The notes below the pieces were generated by a model, which saw nothing but the letters and a program-made list of their open reading frames with translations, searched no databases and had not been told where the DNA came from. Shown here one piece after another: positions 45,518 to 54,666 of a stretch of 57,657 bases of DNA. Position numbers and translations under genes: made by a program. This DNA is from Chlamydiae bacterium CG10_big_fil_rev_8_21_14_0_10_35_9 (GTDB taxonomy: Bacteria; Chlamydiota; Chlamydiia; Chlamydiales; SM23-39). The stretch covers positions 1 to 57,657 of the forward strand of contig PFAC01000005.1 in the NCBI GenBank assembly GCA_002773835.1, read 5' to 3'. How positions within the stretch are numbered: position 1 is the first letter of the stretch; every line of letters begins with the position of its first letter.

Positions 45518-46267
45518 ATGGAAGCTGAAGATCATAAAATTGAATGGTTGGAATTCGATCTTCTTTTAGAACATCCTAGAGTTCTCAACAAAGTTTTTCT
45601 ACGTCATGGTGGTACTAGTAAAAATGAATTTTCCACTCTTAATGCGAGCACAACTGTGGGGGATCACCCTGACTGTGTCAAAGCCAATCGAGAGTTGATG
45701 AAAAATTTAATTCAAGTAGATAAAATCCTTTTTGCCAATCAAGTGCATAAATCAGATATTTTAAAAGTATCCTCTAAGGACAACAACCTTCCGCCCGCAG
45801 ATGTTATTTACACTCTCGATAAAAATCTTGGACTTGCTGTGACTCATGCCGACTGTCAAGCAGCTATTGTCTACGAGCCAAATATTGATTTAATTGGAGT
45901 AATCCATGCTGGATGGAAAGGTCTAGTAGAAGGAATTTATGAAAAAGCTCTCAATATTTTTGTAAATAAAGAGGGGGCTAAAACAGAGGACATGATTGTT
46001 TGTATTTCTCCTAGCTTAGGTCCTGACCATGCAGAGTTTGTGCATTATAAAGAAGAGTTTCCAGAAAAGTTTTGGGACTTTCAAGTAAAAGACAATTATT
46101 TTGACTTAAAAGCAATTGCTAAAAAGCAAATGATGGATTTAGGAGTTGTAGAAGAAAACATTGAAATATCCGACATATGTACCTATTGCGACGCAAACGA
46201 TTATTTCTCGCATCGCAGAGATAAAAAATGTGGAAGGCATGCAACAATAGTTGGTTTGTTACCATGA
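45518..46267 (+). CDS. pgeF: Peptidoglycan editing factor PgeF (YfiH/DUF152, multicopper-like)
   Basis: The 249-residue protein has the DUF152 signature: FLRHGGTSKNEFSTLNAS, ANQVHKSDIL, VTHADCQAAIVYEP and VIHAGWKGLVEGIY, with the Cys and His residues that bind the metal. Family members act in peptidoglycan precursor quality control, while LACC1-type relatives handle purine nucleosides. The ATG at 45518 is chosen over one at 45514 by frame. It overlaps rfbC by ATGA, so it is translationally coupled to the rhamnose genes. Confidence 0.9.
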   Translation: MEAEDHKIEWLEFDLLLEHPRVLNKVFLRHGGTSKNEFSTLNASTTVGDHPDCVKANRELMKNLIQVDKILFANQVHKSDILKVSSKDNNLPPADVIYTLDKNLGLAVTHADCQAAIVYEPNIDLIGVIHAGWKGLVEGIYEKALNIFVNKEGAKTEDMIVCISPSLGPDHAEFVHYKEEFPEKFWDFQVKDNYFDLKAIAKKQMMDLGVVEENIEISDICTYCDANDYFSHRRDKKCGRHATIVGLLP

Positions 46268-46803
46268 TAGTAGAAGAGAGCATATTAGAAGGGCTAAAAA
46301 TTATTCAGCCGAAAAAGTTTGAAGACTCTCGAGGCTTTTTTATGGAAAGCTATCAGAAGCTACGCTATATGGCCCAAGGAATTTCCTCTCAGTTTGTACA
46401 AGATAATTTCGTTTTTTCTCAAAAGGACACTTTAAGGGGGATGCATTTTCAATCAAGTCCTGGTCAAGATAAACTCATAACTGTTTTAAAAGGAAAAATT
46501 TTTGATGTAGCAGTTGATATTAGGCCAAACTCACCTACATTTAAGCAGTTTTACTATCTCATTTTAGATGACAAAGAGCATAAGCAGTTTTTCATTCCCC
46601 ATGGATTTGCCCATGGATATGCTGCACTAGAAGACTCATATATCCTATATAAGGTTAGTAACATCTTTGAAGCAAAAACAGAAAAGGGGTTTCAATTTGA
46701 TGACATAGCTATCCCATGGCCTGTAAAAAATCCTATTATTTCTGAACGAGATATAAATAGCCCTCATTTTGAAGAGCTGGATTTTAAAAAATGGTTCTCA
46801 TGA
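46264..46803 (+). CDS. rfbC: dTDP-4-dehydrorhamnose 3,5-epimerase
   Basis: I start at the ATG at 46264 (MIVEESILEGLKIIQP, 179 residues), overlapping the pgeF stop. RmlC features: PKKFEDSRGFFMESYQ, FVQDNFVFSQKDTLRGMHFQ with the catalytic His, KGKIFDVAVDIRPNSPTF and FIPHGFAHGYAALED. It makes dTDP-4-keto-L-rhamnose. The downstream overlap with rfbD is ATGA. Confidence 0.95.
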   Translation: MIVEESILEGLKIIQPKKFEDSRGFFMESYQKLRYMAQGISSQFVQDNFVFSQKDTLRGMHFQSSPGQDKLITVLKGKIFDVAVDIRPNSPTFKQFYYLILDDKEHKQFFIPHGFAHGYAALEDSYILYKVSNIFEAKTEKGFQFDDIAIPWPVKNPIISERDINSPHFEELDFKKWFS

Positions 46804-47663
46804 AAGTTTTGCTTATTGGATCAAAAGGAATGCTAGGTGAATGTTTTGCTCGGCATTTTCGAAAAGTAGGCATTGCATTTGAAAGCCCTTCCAAAGAAAT
46901 GCTGGATGTTTCTCATAATTCTGCTTTACAAAGTTTTGTGCATAACCAGTCATTTACCCATATCATCAACTGTTCTGGTTATACAAATGTTGAAATGGCA
47001 GAAATAGAAAAGGAAAGGGCTGAATTGTTGAATGATAAATCTATGGAATTTTTGGGGAATGTATCTCAACAATTTTCTATTAAAATCATTCATTTTTCTA
47101 CAGATTATGTATTTGATGGAAAAAAAACGGCTCCTTACTTGGAAACAGATACAACAAACCCGTTAAATATATATGGAAAGTCAAAAGAAAGTGGTGAAAA
47201 AAGACTTTTGAAAATAGCTCCAAATTCTCTTATAATTAGAACTTCTTGGCTTTTTGGACTTTTCAAAAACCACTTTATTGCAAAGATATTGCATCTTATG
47301 GAAAACAAAAAAGAAGTGCAAGTAGTAGCTGATCAACTAGGTAGACCTACTTTTACTAAAGACCTAGTTGAAGCTACAATGAAATTAATCGATAAATCAG
47401 GAATATATCATTTTGCCAATGCAGGGCAGACCTCGTGGCATGGTTTTGCAGAAGGAATTTTAAAAAAAGCGCAAAAGTTAGGGCTTCCAATTCTTTGTGA
47501 AAAGGTTGAGCCTGTTTCTTCCCAAGCGTTTGAAACAAGAGCCGCAAGACCAAAATACTCTGTCTTATCTACAGAGAAGTATGAAAAAGAAACTTTATCT
47601 TCACCAAGGACTTGGACAGAGTCCTTAGAGGAATATTTCGAATCTCTTTATGTCAATTGTTAA
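46800..47663 (+). CDS. rfbD: dTDP-4-dehydrorhamnose reductase
   Basis: The 287-residue SDR starts MKVLLIGSKGMLGECFARHF at 46800. It has NCSGYTNVEMAEIEKERA, FSTDYVFDGKK, the YGKSKESGEK active site and IIRTSWLFG. It reduces the keto sugar to dTDP-L-rhamnose. It overlaps rfbB by 14 bases. Confidence 0.95.
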   Translation: MKVLLIGSKGMLGECFARHFRKVGIAFESPSKEMLDVSHNSALQSFVHNQSFTHIINCSGYTNVEMAEIEKERAELLNDKSMEFLGNVSQQFSIKIIHFSTDYVFDGKKTAPYLETDTTNPLNIYGKSKESGEKRLLKIAPNSLIIRTSWLFGLFKNHFIAKILHLMENKKEVQVVADQLGRPTFTKDLVEATMKLIDKSGIYHFANAGQTSWHGFAEGILKKAQKLGLPILCEKVEPVSSQAFETRAARPKYSVLSTEKYEKETLSSPRTWTESLEEYFESLYVNC

Positions 47664-48660
47664 TCCAACTTCTACTATTTTAGTAACTGGCGGTTCAGGA
47701 TTTATGGGCTCCAGCTTTATACGCTATCTTTTAGGTAGCTCTTTTTTTACTGGGAAAATAGTAAATGTCGACAAGCTTACTTATGCAGGGAATAAGGAAA
47801 ATCTAAAGCTGGTAGAAAACAACCCTCAGTATGCATTTTTCCAAGAAGATATATGCAATCAAGGTAGAATAGAAGAAATTTGTCAGAAAGAAAATGTTAA
47901 TGTTATTGTTCATTTTGCTGCTGAAACGCATGTAGATAATAGTATTCATGACCCAAAAGGGTTTGTTCAAACAAACATCTGTGGGACATTTCACCTTCTA
48001 GAAGTTGTAAGAAAATATCCATCCATTCATTTTCATCAAATTTCTACGGACGAAGTCTTTGGTGATCTTCCTTTAGAGGGGAAATTTAAAGAAGAATCTC
48101 CTTACCTTCCCAATTCGCCTTATTCCGCAAGTAAGGCAGGAGCAGATCATTTAGTTAGAGCCTACTACAAAACATATGGATTAAAAGTAACTGTTTCTCA
48201 TTCCTGCAATAACTATGGGCCTTATCAATTTCCTGAAAAGTTTATCCCAGTTGTTATCGAAAGGTGTTTAAATAACCAACCTATTCCCATTTATGGCGAT
48301 GGTTCTAATATTAGGGAATGGATATTTGTAGAAGATCATGCAGAAGCTGTTTGGCGAATTTTAGAAAGAGGAACATTAGGGAATACTTATAATATTGGTT
48401 CGGGCTGTGAGTATACAAATCTAGAAGTAGTTCGTCATATAATAAATATTATGGCAAACATATTAGAAGTTCCTTCAAAAAAACTTAGCTCGCTTATGCA
48501 ATTTGTTCCGGATAGAAAAGGACATGACTTTCGCTATTCTTTGGACAGTACTAAAATAAAACAGTTGAGCTGGCAAGCTAAGACTTCTTTTTTAGAGGGG
48601 CTGCAAACAACTGCAGAATGGTATCTACAAAAATTTCTAGCTTTCAGCCTTAAAGCCTAA
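47650..48660 (+). CDS. rfbB: dTDP-glucose 4,6-dehydratase
   Basis: The 336-residue extended SDR has ILVTGGSGFMGSSFIRYLL, VHFAAETHVDNSIHDP, QISTDEVFGDLP, the PYSASKAGADHLVRAY active site and HSCNNYGPYQFPEKFIP. It makes dTDP-4-keto-6-deoxyglucose. rfbA (thymidylyltransferase) is absent from this group, so the first step must be encoded elsewhere. Its last 24 bases overlap the convergent small gene. Confidence 0.96.
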   Translation: MSIVNPTSTILVTGGSGFMGSSFIRYLLGSSFFTGKIVNVDKLTYAGNKENLKLVENNPQYAFFQEDICNQGRIEEICQKENVNVIVHFAAETHVDNSIHDPKGFVQTNICGTFHLLEVVRKYPSIHFHQISTDEVFGDLPLEGKFKEESPYLPNSPYSASKAGADHLVRAYYKTYGLKVTVSHSCNNYGPYQFPEKFIPVVIERCLNNQPIPIYGDGSNIREWIFVEDHAEAVWRILERGTLGNTYNIGSGCEYTNLEVVRHIINIMANILEVPSKKLSSLMQFVPDRKGHDFRYSLDSTKIKQLSWQAKTSFLEGLQTTAEWYLQKFLAFSLKA

Positions 48661-48900
48661 TCCAGGAAAATCTTTATTAAGTTTTTGCGTGTCTTTTTTA
48701 AGCTTATCGATAGTAGTGTTTACTTTTTTCATCATATCCAAAGGCATATGCTTATTTTTTTGGATTTCTTCTGTAATTTCTTTAAGTTCTTTAAGGTCGT
48801 CTCTTATATTTTTTAATTCATCGATGTATTTTGTTCCTTCCTTACCTGTGGGAACCTTTTTCCCAAGGTAAGTGTCCTTATCTTTTTTAGGAAATGCCAT
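48637..48900 (-). CDS. small lysine-rich coiled-coil protein, 87 residues
   Basis: It starts MAFPKKDKDTYLGKKVP behind a strong AGGAG with 7-base spacing. The body is one charged helix (IDELKNIRDDLKELKEITEE, later KVNTTIDKLKKDTQKL), with no Cys, signal peptide or membrane segment. The size and helix type resemble small chaperones or secretion accessory proteins, but no family is recognised. Another small helical gene lies 52 bases upstream on the same strand, so the two may be co-transcribed. Confidence 0.65.
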   Translation of the reverse strand: MAFPKKDKDTYLGKKVPTGKEGTKYIDELKNIRDDLKELKEITEEIQKNKHMPLDMMKKVNTTIDKLKKDTQKLNKDFPGLGFKAES

Positions 48901-48952
48901 AAAGTGTGCTCCTTTATTATTTGTATGTGATTTTAGCTAACAAAGAATTTAG

Positions 48953-49213
48953 TTAAAGGTCTTTTAAAATTTTATCTGCCATTTTACGAATTTTTTCTGA
49001 AATGCCATCTTGCGGTCTATAATCTTTTTGCATATCTACTTGGGTACAAAAAAGAATAATGTCTTCTTGGATCTTTCTAGAAAATTTTTTAGAAACTCTT
49101 TTTAAAGAGGATATTTTTTTAGCTACTTCATCTACATTATGGTGATTAAGCTCATTTAATACCTCAGATATTGCTTTTATAAGAGATTCTTTTTGAGCTT
49201 TATTTACTGTCAT
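48953..49213 (-). CDS. small helical protein, 86 residues
   Basis: The product starts MTVNKAQKESLIKAISEVLN and is helical and basic (VAKKISSLKRVSKKFSRKI), ending KIRKMADKILKDL. The SD is weak. It is divergent from the suf operon, with about 127 bases of shared AT-rich promoter region. No family is recognised; the N-terminal part is vaguely like HU/IHF helices, but the DNA-binding arm is missing, so I do not assign it. Confidence 0.55.
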   Translation of the reverse strand: MTVNKAQKESLIKAISEVLNELNHHNVDEVAKKISSLKRVSKKFSRKIQEDIILFCTQVDMQKDYRPQDGISEKIRKMADKILKDL

Positions 49214-49278
49214 ATAATTTCTTTTTTAATTTTAAATTAATCTATTTAATAGATTGATTTAAACTTAAAAAACTACCT

Positions 49279-49308
49279 TTGACAGACGAACTCTCTTTTT
49301 TGTAGACT
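49279..49308 (+). promoter_or_regulatory. predicted promoter of the suf operon
   Basis: A perfect TTGACA at 49279-49284 and TAGACT at 49303-49308 are 18 bases apart. Transcription would begin near 49315, 26 bases before sufB. No IscR-type site is evident. Confidence 0.6.
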
Positions 49309-49340
49309 TATACCCTTAAAATCTACTTAGAGAACTTAAA

Positions 49341-50777
49341 ATGGATGAAACATCATCTTTTGGAAGAGAAGATTATAAATATGGGTTCGTAACTCCTATA
49401 GAATCAGATACTTTTGATAAGGGGTTAACAACTGAAACTATACGTAAAATATCTAGTAAAAAAAATGAACCTTCCTTTTTGCTGGAATTTCGTTTAAAGG
49501 CTTTTGAAAAATGGAAAGAAATGAAAGAGCCAAAGTGGTCGAATTTGACATATGCGCCTATCAACTATCAAGATATTTCTTATTATTCAGAGCCCAAGTC
49601 AAAGCCTAAGTTAGAGTCATTAAGTGAGGTTGACCCAGAGATACTTAAGACATTTGAAAAGCTGGGGATACCTCTTGAAGAGCAAAAAAGGCTGACTAAT
49701 GTTGCGGTAGATGTAGTTTTTGACTCTGTCTCAATTGGAACAACCTTTCATCAAAAGCTAAAAGATTCTGGCGTTGTTTTATGCTCTATCTCTGAAGCTG
49801 TACAAAAGTATCCAGAGCTTATTGAGAAATATTTAGGATCTGTCGTTCCAATATCAGATAATTTTTTTACAGCTCTTAACTCTGCCGTTTTTACGGATGG
49901 TTCGTTTGTGTATGTGCCAAAAGGGGTAAAGTGTCCTGTTGAACTTTCTACTTACTTTAGAATTAATGAGAAAGAAACAGGACAATTTGAAAGGACTCTT
50001 ATTATAGCAGAAGAAGGATCTTATGTTAGTTATTTAGAAGGGTGTACTGCGCCGGCCTTTGATTCCAATCAACTCCATGCAGCTGTAGTTGAGCTAATAG
50101 CGCATGAAAAGGCTGAGATTAAATATTCCACCGTTCAGAATTGGTATGCAGGAGATCCAGAGACAGGTAAAGGTGGTATTTACAATTTTGTAACAAAAAG
50201 AGGCCTTTGTGAAGGAGCTTTTTCTAAAATTTCTTGGACTCAGGTAGAAGCAGGAGCTGCTATTACCTGGAAATATCCTAGCTGTATTTTAAAAGGGGAT
50301 CACTCAGTAGGAGAATTTTATTCCGTAGCTTTAACGAACGGGAAGATGCAGGCTGACACTGGCACAAAAATGATCCATGTTGGAAAGAATACTAAATCAA
50401 CGATTATTTCCAAGGGGATTTCGGCCGACCAGTCGCACAATAGTTATAGAGGACTTGTCAAAGTCTTACCTAATGCCAAAAATGCCAGAAACTATACTCA
50501 GTGTGACTCTATGTTAGTGAAAAATGAATGCTCGGCAAACACATTTCCCTATATTGATGTAGAAAATGACAGCTCACAGGTGGAGCACGAAGCCTCTACC
50601 TCTAAACTAAGTGATGAACAACTTTTTTACCTTCAGTCTAGGGGAATTTCAAGAGAAGATGCCATTCAGTTAATTGTAAATGGATTTTGCAGTCAGGTTA
50701 TTAAAGAATTGCCACTTGAGTTTGCAACGGAAGCACAAAAATTATTAACTTTAAAGTTGGAAGGATCAGTAGGTTAA
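49341..50777 (+). CDS. sufB: Fe-S cluster assembly scaffold SufB
   Basis: The 478-residue beta-helix protein is the scaffold of the SufBCD complex. It has [57 protein letters not shown] and the C-terminal [15 protein letters not shown]. The conserved Cys near [14 protein letters not shown] corresponds to the cluster-assembly Cys region. It is first in sufBCDS, the order seen in Chlamydia. sufC starts two bases after its stop. Confidence 0.96.
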   Translation: MDETSSFGREDYKYGFVTPIESDTFDKGLTTETIRKISSKKNEPSFLLEFRLKAFEKWKEMKEPKWSNLTYAPINYQDISYYSEPKSKPKLESLSEVDPEILKTFEKLGIPLEEQKRLTNVAVDVVFDSVSIGTTFHQKLKDSGVVLCSISEAVQKYPELIEKYLGSVVPISDNFFTALNSAVFTDGSFVYVPKGVKCPVELSTYFRINEKETGQFERTLIIAEEGSYVSYLEGCTAPAFDSNQLHAAVVELIAHEKAEIKYSTVQNWYAGDPETGKGGIYNFVTKRGLCEGAFSKISWTQVEAGAAITWKYPSCILKGDHSVGEFYSVALTNGKMQADTGTKMIHVGKNTKSTIISKGISADQSHNSYRGLVKVLPNAKNARNYTQCDSMLVKNECSANTFPYIDVENDSSQVEHEASTSKLSDEQLFYLQSRGISREDAIQLIVNGFCSQVIKELPLEFATEAQKLLTLKLEGSVG

Positions 50778-50779
50778 CT

Positions 50780-51529
50780 ATGTTACACATCAAAAATCTA
50801 ACATCGAATATCGAAGATAAAACCATCTTAGATGGTTTGAATTTCGATGTTAACAAGGGAGAGGTCCATGCGATTATGGGACCTAACGGCGCTGGAAAAT
50901 CAACCCTGGCCAAGGTCTTAGCTGGTTATCCTGCCTATGAATCAAATGGGGAAATATGGTTTAAAGGACAAAATATTTTAGAACTGGAACCAGAAGAAAG
51001 AGCTTACTTAGGTCTTTTTATGGGATTTCAGCATCCTATTGAGATTGCAGGGGTCAGCAATTCCCTTTTTCTTTTTTCTGCCTTAAATGCAAAAAGAAAA
51101 GCAGAAAACAAGCCAGAGTTAAGTAAAGAGGCATTTCAAGGTCTTTTAGATGAAAAAATGGAAATTATGCAAATCAAAAAAGAGTTCCAGGACCGCTCTA
51201 TTAATGAAGGGTTTTCAGGTGGTGAGAAAAAGAGAAATGAGATTTTACAGATGCTCATGCTAAACCCAGATCTTGCTGTCTTAGATGAAACTGATTCGGG
51301 CCTTGATATTGATGCGATGAAAGTAGTTGCTAAGGGAGTTAATCTTATAAGGGCACCTGAAAAAAGCTTGGTTCTCATTACTCACTACCCAAGGCTATTA
51401 GAGTATGTAAAGCCCGATTTTGTCCATGTCATGATGGAGGGAAAAATTGTGCACTCAGGGGATTTTTCTTTAGCGAAACAGTTGGAAGAAAAAGGGTATG
51501 ACTTTTTAATTAGTGAGGCTCATTCATGA
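50780..51529 (+). CDS. sufC: Fe-S assembly ATPase SufC
   Basis: The 249-residue ABC-type ATPase has Walker A GPNGAGKSTLAKVL, the Q-loop region LFMGFQHPIEIAGV, signature FSGGEKKRNEILQM and Walker B LAVLDETDSGLDIDA. It dimerises on SufB-SufD to drive conformational change. Its end overlaps sufD by 4 bases. Confidence 0.97.
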   Translation: MLHIKNLTSNIEDKTILDGLNFDVNKGEVHAIMGPNGAGKSTLAKVLAGYPAYESNGEIWFKGQNILELEPEERAYLGLFMGFQHPIEIAGVSNSLFLFSALNAKRKAENKPELSKEAFQGLLDEKMEIMQIKKEFQDRSINEGFSGGEKKRNEILQMLMLNPDLAVLDETDSGLDIDAMKVVAKGVNLIRAPEKSLVLITHYPRLLEYVKPDFVHVMMEGKIVHSGDFSLAKQLEEKGYDFLISEAHS

Positions 51530-52767
51530 GCGTGCCTTTTATTCAAGAAGGATTGATTCCCAGTGATCTGCTGCATAGCTTAAGAATTAAAGCGTGGGAT
51601 CGTTTCCAGGAAGTAGGCCTTCCAAGTCGTAAAAATGAATCCTTTAAATATGTACCTTTGGCTAAAATTTATGCTCATGAATTTTCGTTAATTGATAATT
51701 ATTCATTAGATAAGAAAAGTTTTTCGTCTTTTTTACTAGAGGGGCATGATCACTTAGTATTTGTTAATGGAGCGCTCAGGTTAGATTTAAGTAGTTTTTC
51801 ACCTGACTTAGAAATAGTTTCCTTAGATCAGGCAATGAATAGCTTTGCTATGTTTTTACAAAATAGATTAACTAAATCTCTAAAGGAAGATACTGATCCT
51901 TTCAGCCTTTTGAACTTTATATTTCATAAGCAGGGAGCTTTTTTATTTCTACCATCTGGCGTGAGCCCTGAAAAGCCTCTTCAAATAGTAAACCTTACTG
52001 TTGGACTTGAGCCAGGCCCTTTTGTTTCCATGCCGAGAATCCAGGGGGTTATAGGAAAAGGAAGTTCTTTAAATATCACTATCACTTCTCATCACATAGG
52101 AGAGTATGCACACCACTGGTCTATTCCTGTCGTGGACATAGTCCAAGAGGAGAACTCGCACTTAAAAGTAGTAGATATCATTCAAGAGCCAGTAGAAAAT
52201 TGGTATTTCGGATCTTGTCATTATTATTTAAAGAAAAATGCTTCTTTAAAAACAGTAGATTTGGGGTCTGGGACAAAAGTAGCGAGAAGAGACTATCAAA
52301 TAACTTTAGAAGAGCCTTATGCCAATGCTAAAGCATATGGGCTTAATTATCTTACTCAAAAAAGTCAGTCCCATACACATGTCCTGATGAAGCATTTAGC
52401 AGAAAGCTGCACTTCAAGCCAGCTTTTTAAAACAATCTTGGATGATGAAGCAGTGTCTTCTTTCGAAGGAAAAATTTATGTGCATAGCAAAGCGCAAAAA
52501 ACAGAGAGCTATCAACTCAATAAAAACTTAATTTTAAATGAAAAAGCAAAAGCACATTCAAAGCCTAACTTAGAAATTTTTGCTGACGATGTAAAAGCCT
52601 CTCATGGTGCAACAATCGGCCAGCTTTCACGAGAAGATTTGTTTTATATGCAGTCTAGGGGAGTTACTTTGCAGGAAGCTAAAAAGCTTTGTGTGCAAGG
52701 ATTTTTAACTGAAATTCTTGAAGAAGTTGATGTGTTGGCGTTAAAAAAATCTTATCCAGTGATATAG
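51526..52767 (+). CDS. sufD: Fe-S cluster assembly protein SufD
   Basis: The 413-residue SufB paralogue forms the other half of the scaffold. The N-terminal helical part (AWDRFQEVGLPSRKNESFKYVPL) precedes a beta-helix, ending SHGATIGQLSREDLFYMQSRG with the family motif. Its ATG overlaps the sufC stop and its end abuts sufS. Confidence 0.93.
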   Translation: MSVPFIQEGLIPSDLLHSLRIKAWDRFQEVGLPSRKNESFKYVPLAKIYAHEFSLIDNYSLDKKSFSSFLLEGHDHLVFVNGALRLDLSSFSPDLEIVSLDQAMNSFAMFLQNRLTKSLKEDTDPFSLLNFIFHKQGAFLFLPSGVSPEKPLQIVNLTVGLEPGPFVSMPRIQGVIGKGSSLNITITSHHIGEYAHHWSIPVVDIVQEENSHLKVVDIIQEPVENWYFGSCHYYLKKNASLKTVDLGSGTKVARRDYQITLEEPYANAKAYGLNYLTQKSQSHTHVLMKHLAESCTSSQLFKTILDDEAVSSFEGKIYVHSKAQKTESYQLNKNLILNEKAKAHSKPNLEIFADDVKASHGATIGQLSREDLFYMQSRGVTLQEAKKLCVQGFLTEILEEVDVLALKKSYPVI

Positions 52768-53967
52768 ATGAAACATTTTAAGTCTGAATTTCCACAAGCA
52801 GATAAAGTTATTTATTTTGATTCTGCGGCAACTACTTTAAAACCTAAAAAAGTAATAGATAAGCTCTATCAGTTTTACCTTAATGAATATGCAACTATTC
52901 ATAGAGGTGCTTATAGTTTATCAGTTGAAGCTTCTGAAAAGTATTATAACACTAGGCAGGCTGTTGCTAAATTTATTAATGCCAATACAGATGAAATTAT
53001 TTTCACAAAAAATACAACGGATGCGATTAATCTAGTTGCTAGATCTTTTGGAAGTCTTTTTCAAGAAAATGACGAGATTATATTAACTGAGCTGGAACAT
53101 CACTCTAATATTGTCCCGTGGCAGATTCTTGCTAAAGAGAAAAAACTCCAGATCAAATACATCCCTGTCAACGATAAGAACGAGCTAATTATAGAAGAAT
53201 TTGAAAAGCTTTTAACCCCTAATACGAAACTTGTTTCTTTAGCCCATATTGCCAATGTAACCGGAACAGTTAATCCTATTGCCAGCATTGTTCAAAAAGC
53301 CCATAACATGAATGCTAAGGTGTTGGTAGATGGAGCTCAGGCAATTGCTCACCTTCCTGTTGACGTTAAAAAGTTAGATGCAGATTTTTACTGTTTTTCA
53401 GCCCATAAGGCATATGGGCCGAATGGAGTGGGAGTTCTTTATGGAAAGTATGAACTTTTAGAAAAAATGCCTCCCGCAGTTTATGGGGGAGATATGATTG
53501 AAAAAGTATCTTTTGAATCTGCCATTTTTCAAAAGCCGCCTTATCGTTTTGAGGCAGGAACCCCTGCTATTGCTGAGATAATTGCCTTTAAAGAATCTAT
53601 TGATTTTTTATCTTCTATTGGCATGGCTAACATCCAAAAACAGGAAAATGACCTTTTTAGTTATCTGCATCAAGAAATGATAAAGATTTCTGATATAGTA
53701 CTTCCAATTGGGATGCCTTCTCAGCAAGCATCCATTATTAGTTTTACACATAATCATTTGCATCCGCTAGATTTAGCTACTTTTTTAGACTTAAAAAAAA
53801 TAGCTATTAGAACTGGAAAGTTATGTGCTGAGCCACTAATGCAAAAATTGAATGTTACCTCTTTGTGTAGAGCATCATTAGGTATTTATAATACTGTTGA
53901 AGATATTGATAACTTTATTCAAGCGATTCAAGAGATAAGTTCAAAACTCAGTTCAATTATCCGGTAA
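52768..53967 (+). CDS. sufS: Cysteine desulfurase SufS
   Basis: The 399-residue PLP enzyme removes sulfur from cysteine. It has IYFDSAATTLKPKKVID, NIVPWQILAKEK, VDGAQAIAHLPVDV, the PLP Lys in CFSAHKAYGPNGVGVLYG and the active-site Cys in AIRTGKLCAEPLM. No SufE or SufU sulfur carrier is in the operon. The 3' end overlaps the convergent marC by 11 bases. Confidence 0.96.
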   Translation: MKHFKSEFPQADKVIYFDSAATTLKPKKVIDKLYQFYLNEYATIHRGAYSLSVEASEKYYNTRQAVAKFINANTDEIIFTKNTTDAINLVARSFGSLFQENDEIILTELEHHSNIVPWQILAKEKKLQIKYIPVNDKNELIIEEFEKLLTPNTKLVSLAHIANVTGTVNPIASIVQKAHNMNAKVLVDGAQAIAHLPVDVKKLDADFYCFSAHKAYGPNGVGVLYGKYELLEKMPPAVYGGDMIEKVSFESAIFQKPPYRFEAGTPAIAEIIAFKESIDFLSSIGMANIQKQENDLFSYLHQEMIKISDIVLPIGMPSQQASIISFTHNHLHPLDLATFLDLKKIAIRTGKLCAEPLMQKLNVTSLCRASLGIYNTVEDIDNFIQAIQEISSKLSSIIR

Positions 53968-54589
53968 GTCCTGGAAACATTTCTTTTAAAGCGACAGATA
54001 AAGAGTCTAAAGCATTGGATGCTACCACAAGCCCTCCAATTCTAGTAAAGATATTCAACCCCACTCTACCCAATATATTTTCCACCTTGGTAGCAAAGTA
54101 AAGTATAGTTCCCATAAAAAGAGCTACAGCAATGGCTACAAAACTTAAAATGCCATGATTTATTAAGCCAGTATACTGGCTTGCCTCTACTATGATGGCA
54201 CTAATTGCTCCTGGTCCTGCAATTAAAGGAATAGCTAAGGGAGTAATGGCAATAGAGGACTTAGTAATGGCTTCGACTTTTTCTTCAGAAGTTTGTTTAA
54301 GTCGCGTATCTTCTGCTCTTAGCATTGAAAATGCGAGCATTAAAACTACAAGCGCTCCTGCAAATCTAAAAGGAGCTAGTTTAATTCCCAAGATAAGTAG
54401 AACTGGCATGCCTAACCAAGTTGCTCCCACTAAAATGCAGGCTACCGCAAAAGTTGCTATTAAACTTGTTCTTCTCCTTTCTTCGAAAGTGTCAGCAGCA
54501 GTTAATTTTAAAAAAAGAGGTAGAACGGCAAATGGGTTGCAGATCATTAACAGAGCTATGAAATAGTTAACAAACCTTAAAATATTCAT
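53957..54589 (-). CDS. MarC family integral membrane protein
   Basis: This 210-residue protein has about six membrane segments and MarC motifs: MICNPFAVLPLFLKLT near the N terminus and ITPLAIPLIAGPGAISAII in the second repeat. The family's transport role is unproven, and the old link to antibiotic resistance is not supported. It converges on sufS with a short 3' overlap. Confidence 0.9.
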   Translation of the reverse strand: MNILRFVNYFIALLMICNPFAVLPLFLKLTAADTFEERRRTSLIATFAVACILVGATWLGMPVLLILGIKLAPFRFAGALVVLMLAFSMLRAEDTRLKQTSEEKVEAITKSSIAITPLAIPLIAGPGAISAIIVEASQYTGLINHGILSFVAIAVALFMGTILYFATKVENILGRVGLNIFTRIGGLVVASNALDSLSVALKEMFPGLTG

Positions 54590-54666
54590 AAACTTTAGAT
54601 GTAAAATATTTTTTAATAGAAAACAATTCCCTTTTGAGAAAATTCACCTATTAAGAGTTAAAAACT

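Noticed and set aside
53957..54589. MarC as an antibiotic resistance gene
   Set aside because: The family name is historical, and a resistance role is not supported by the sequence or by current knowledge of the family.
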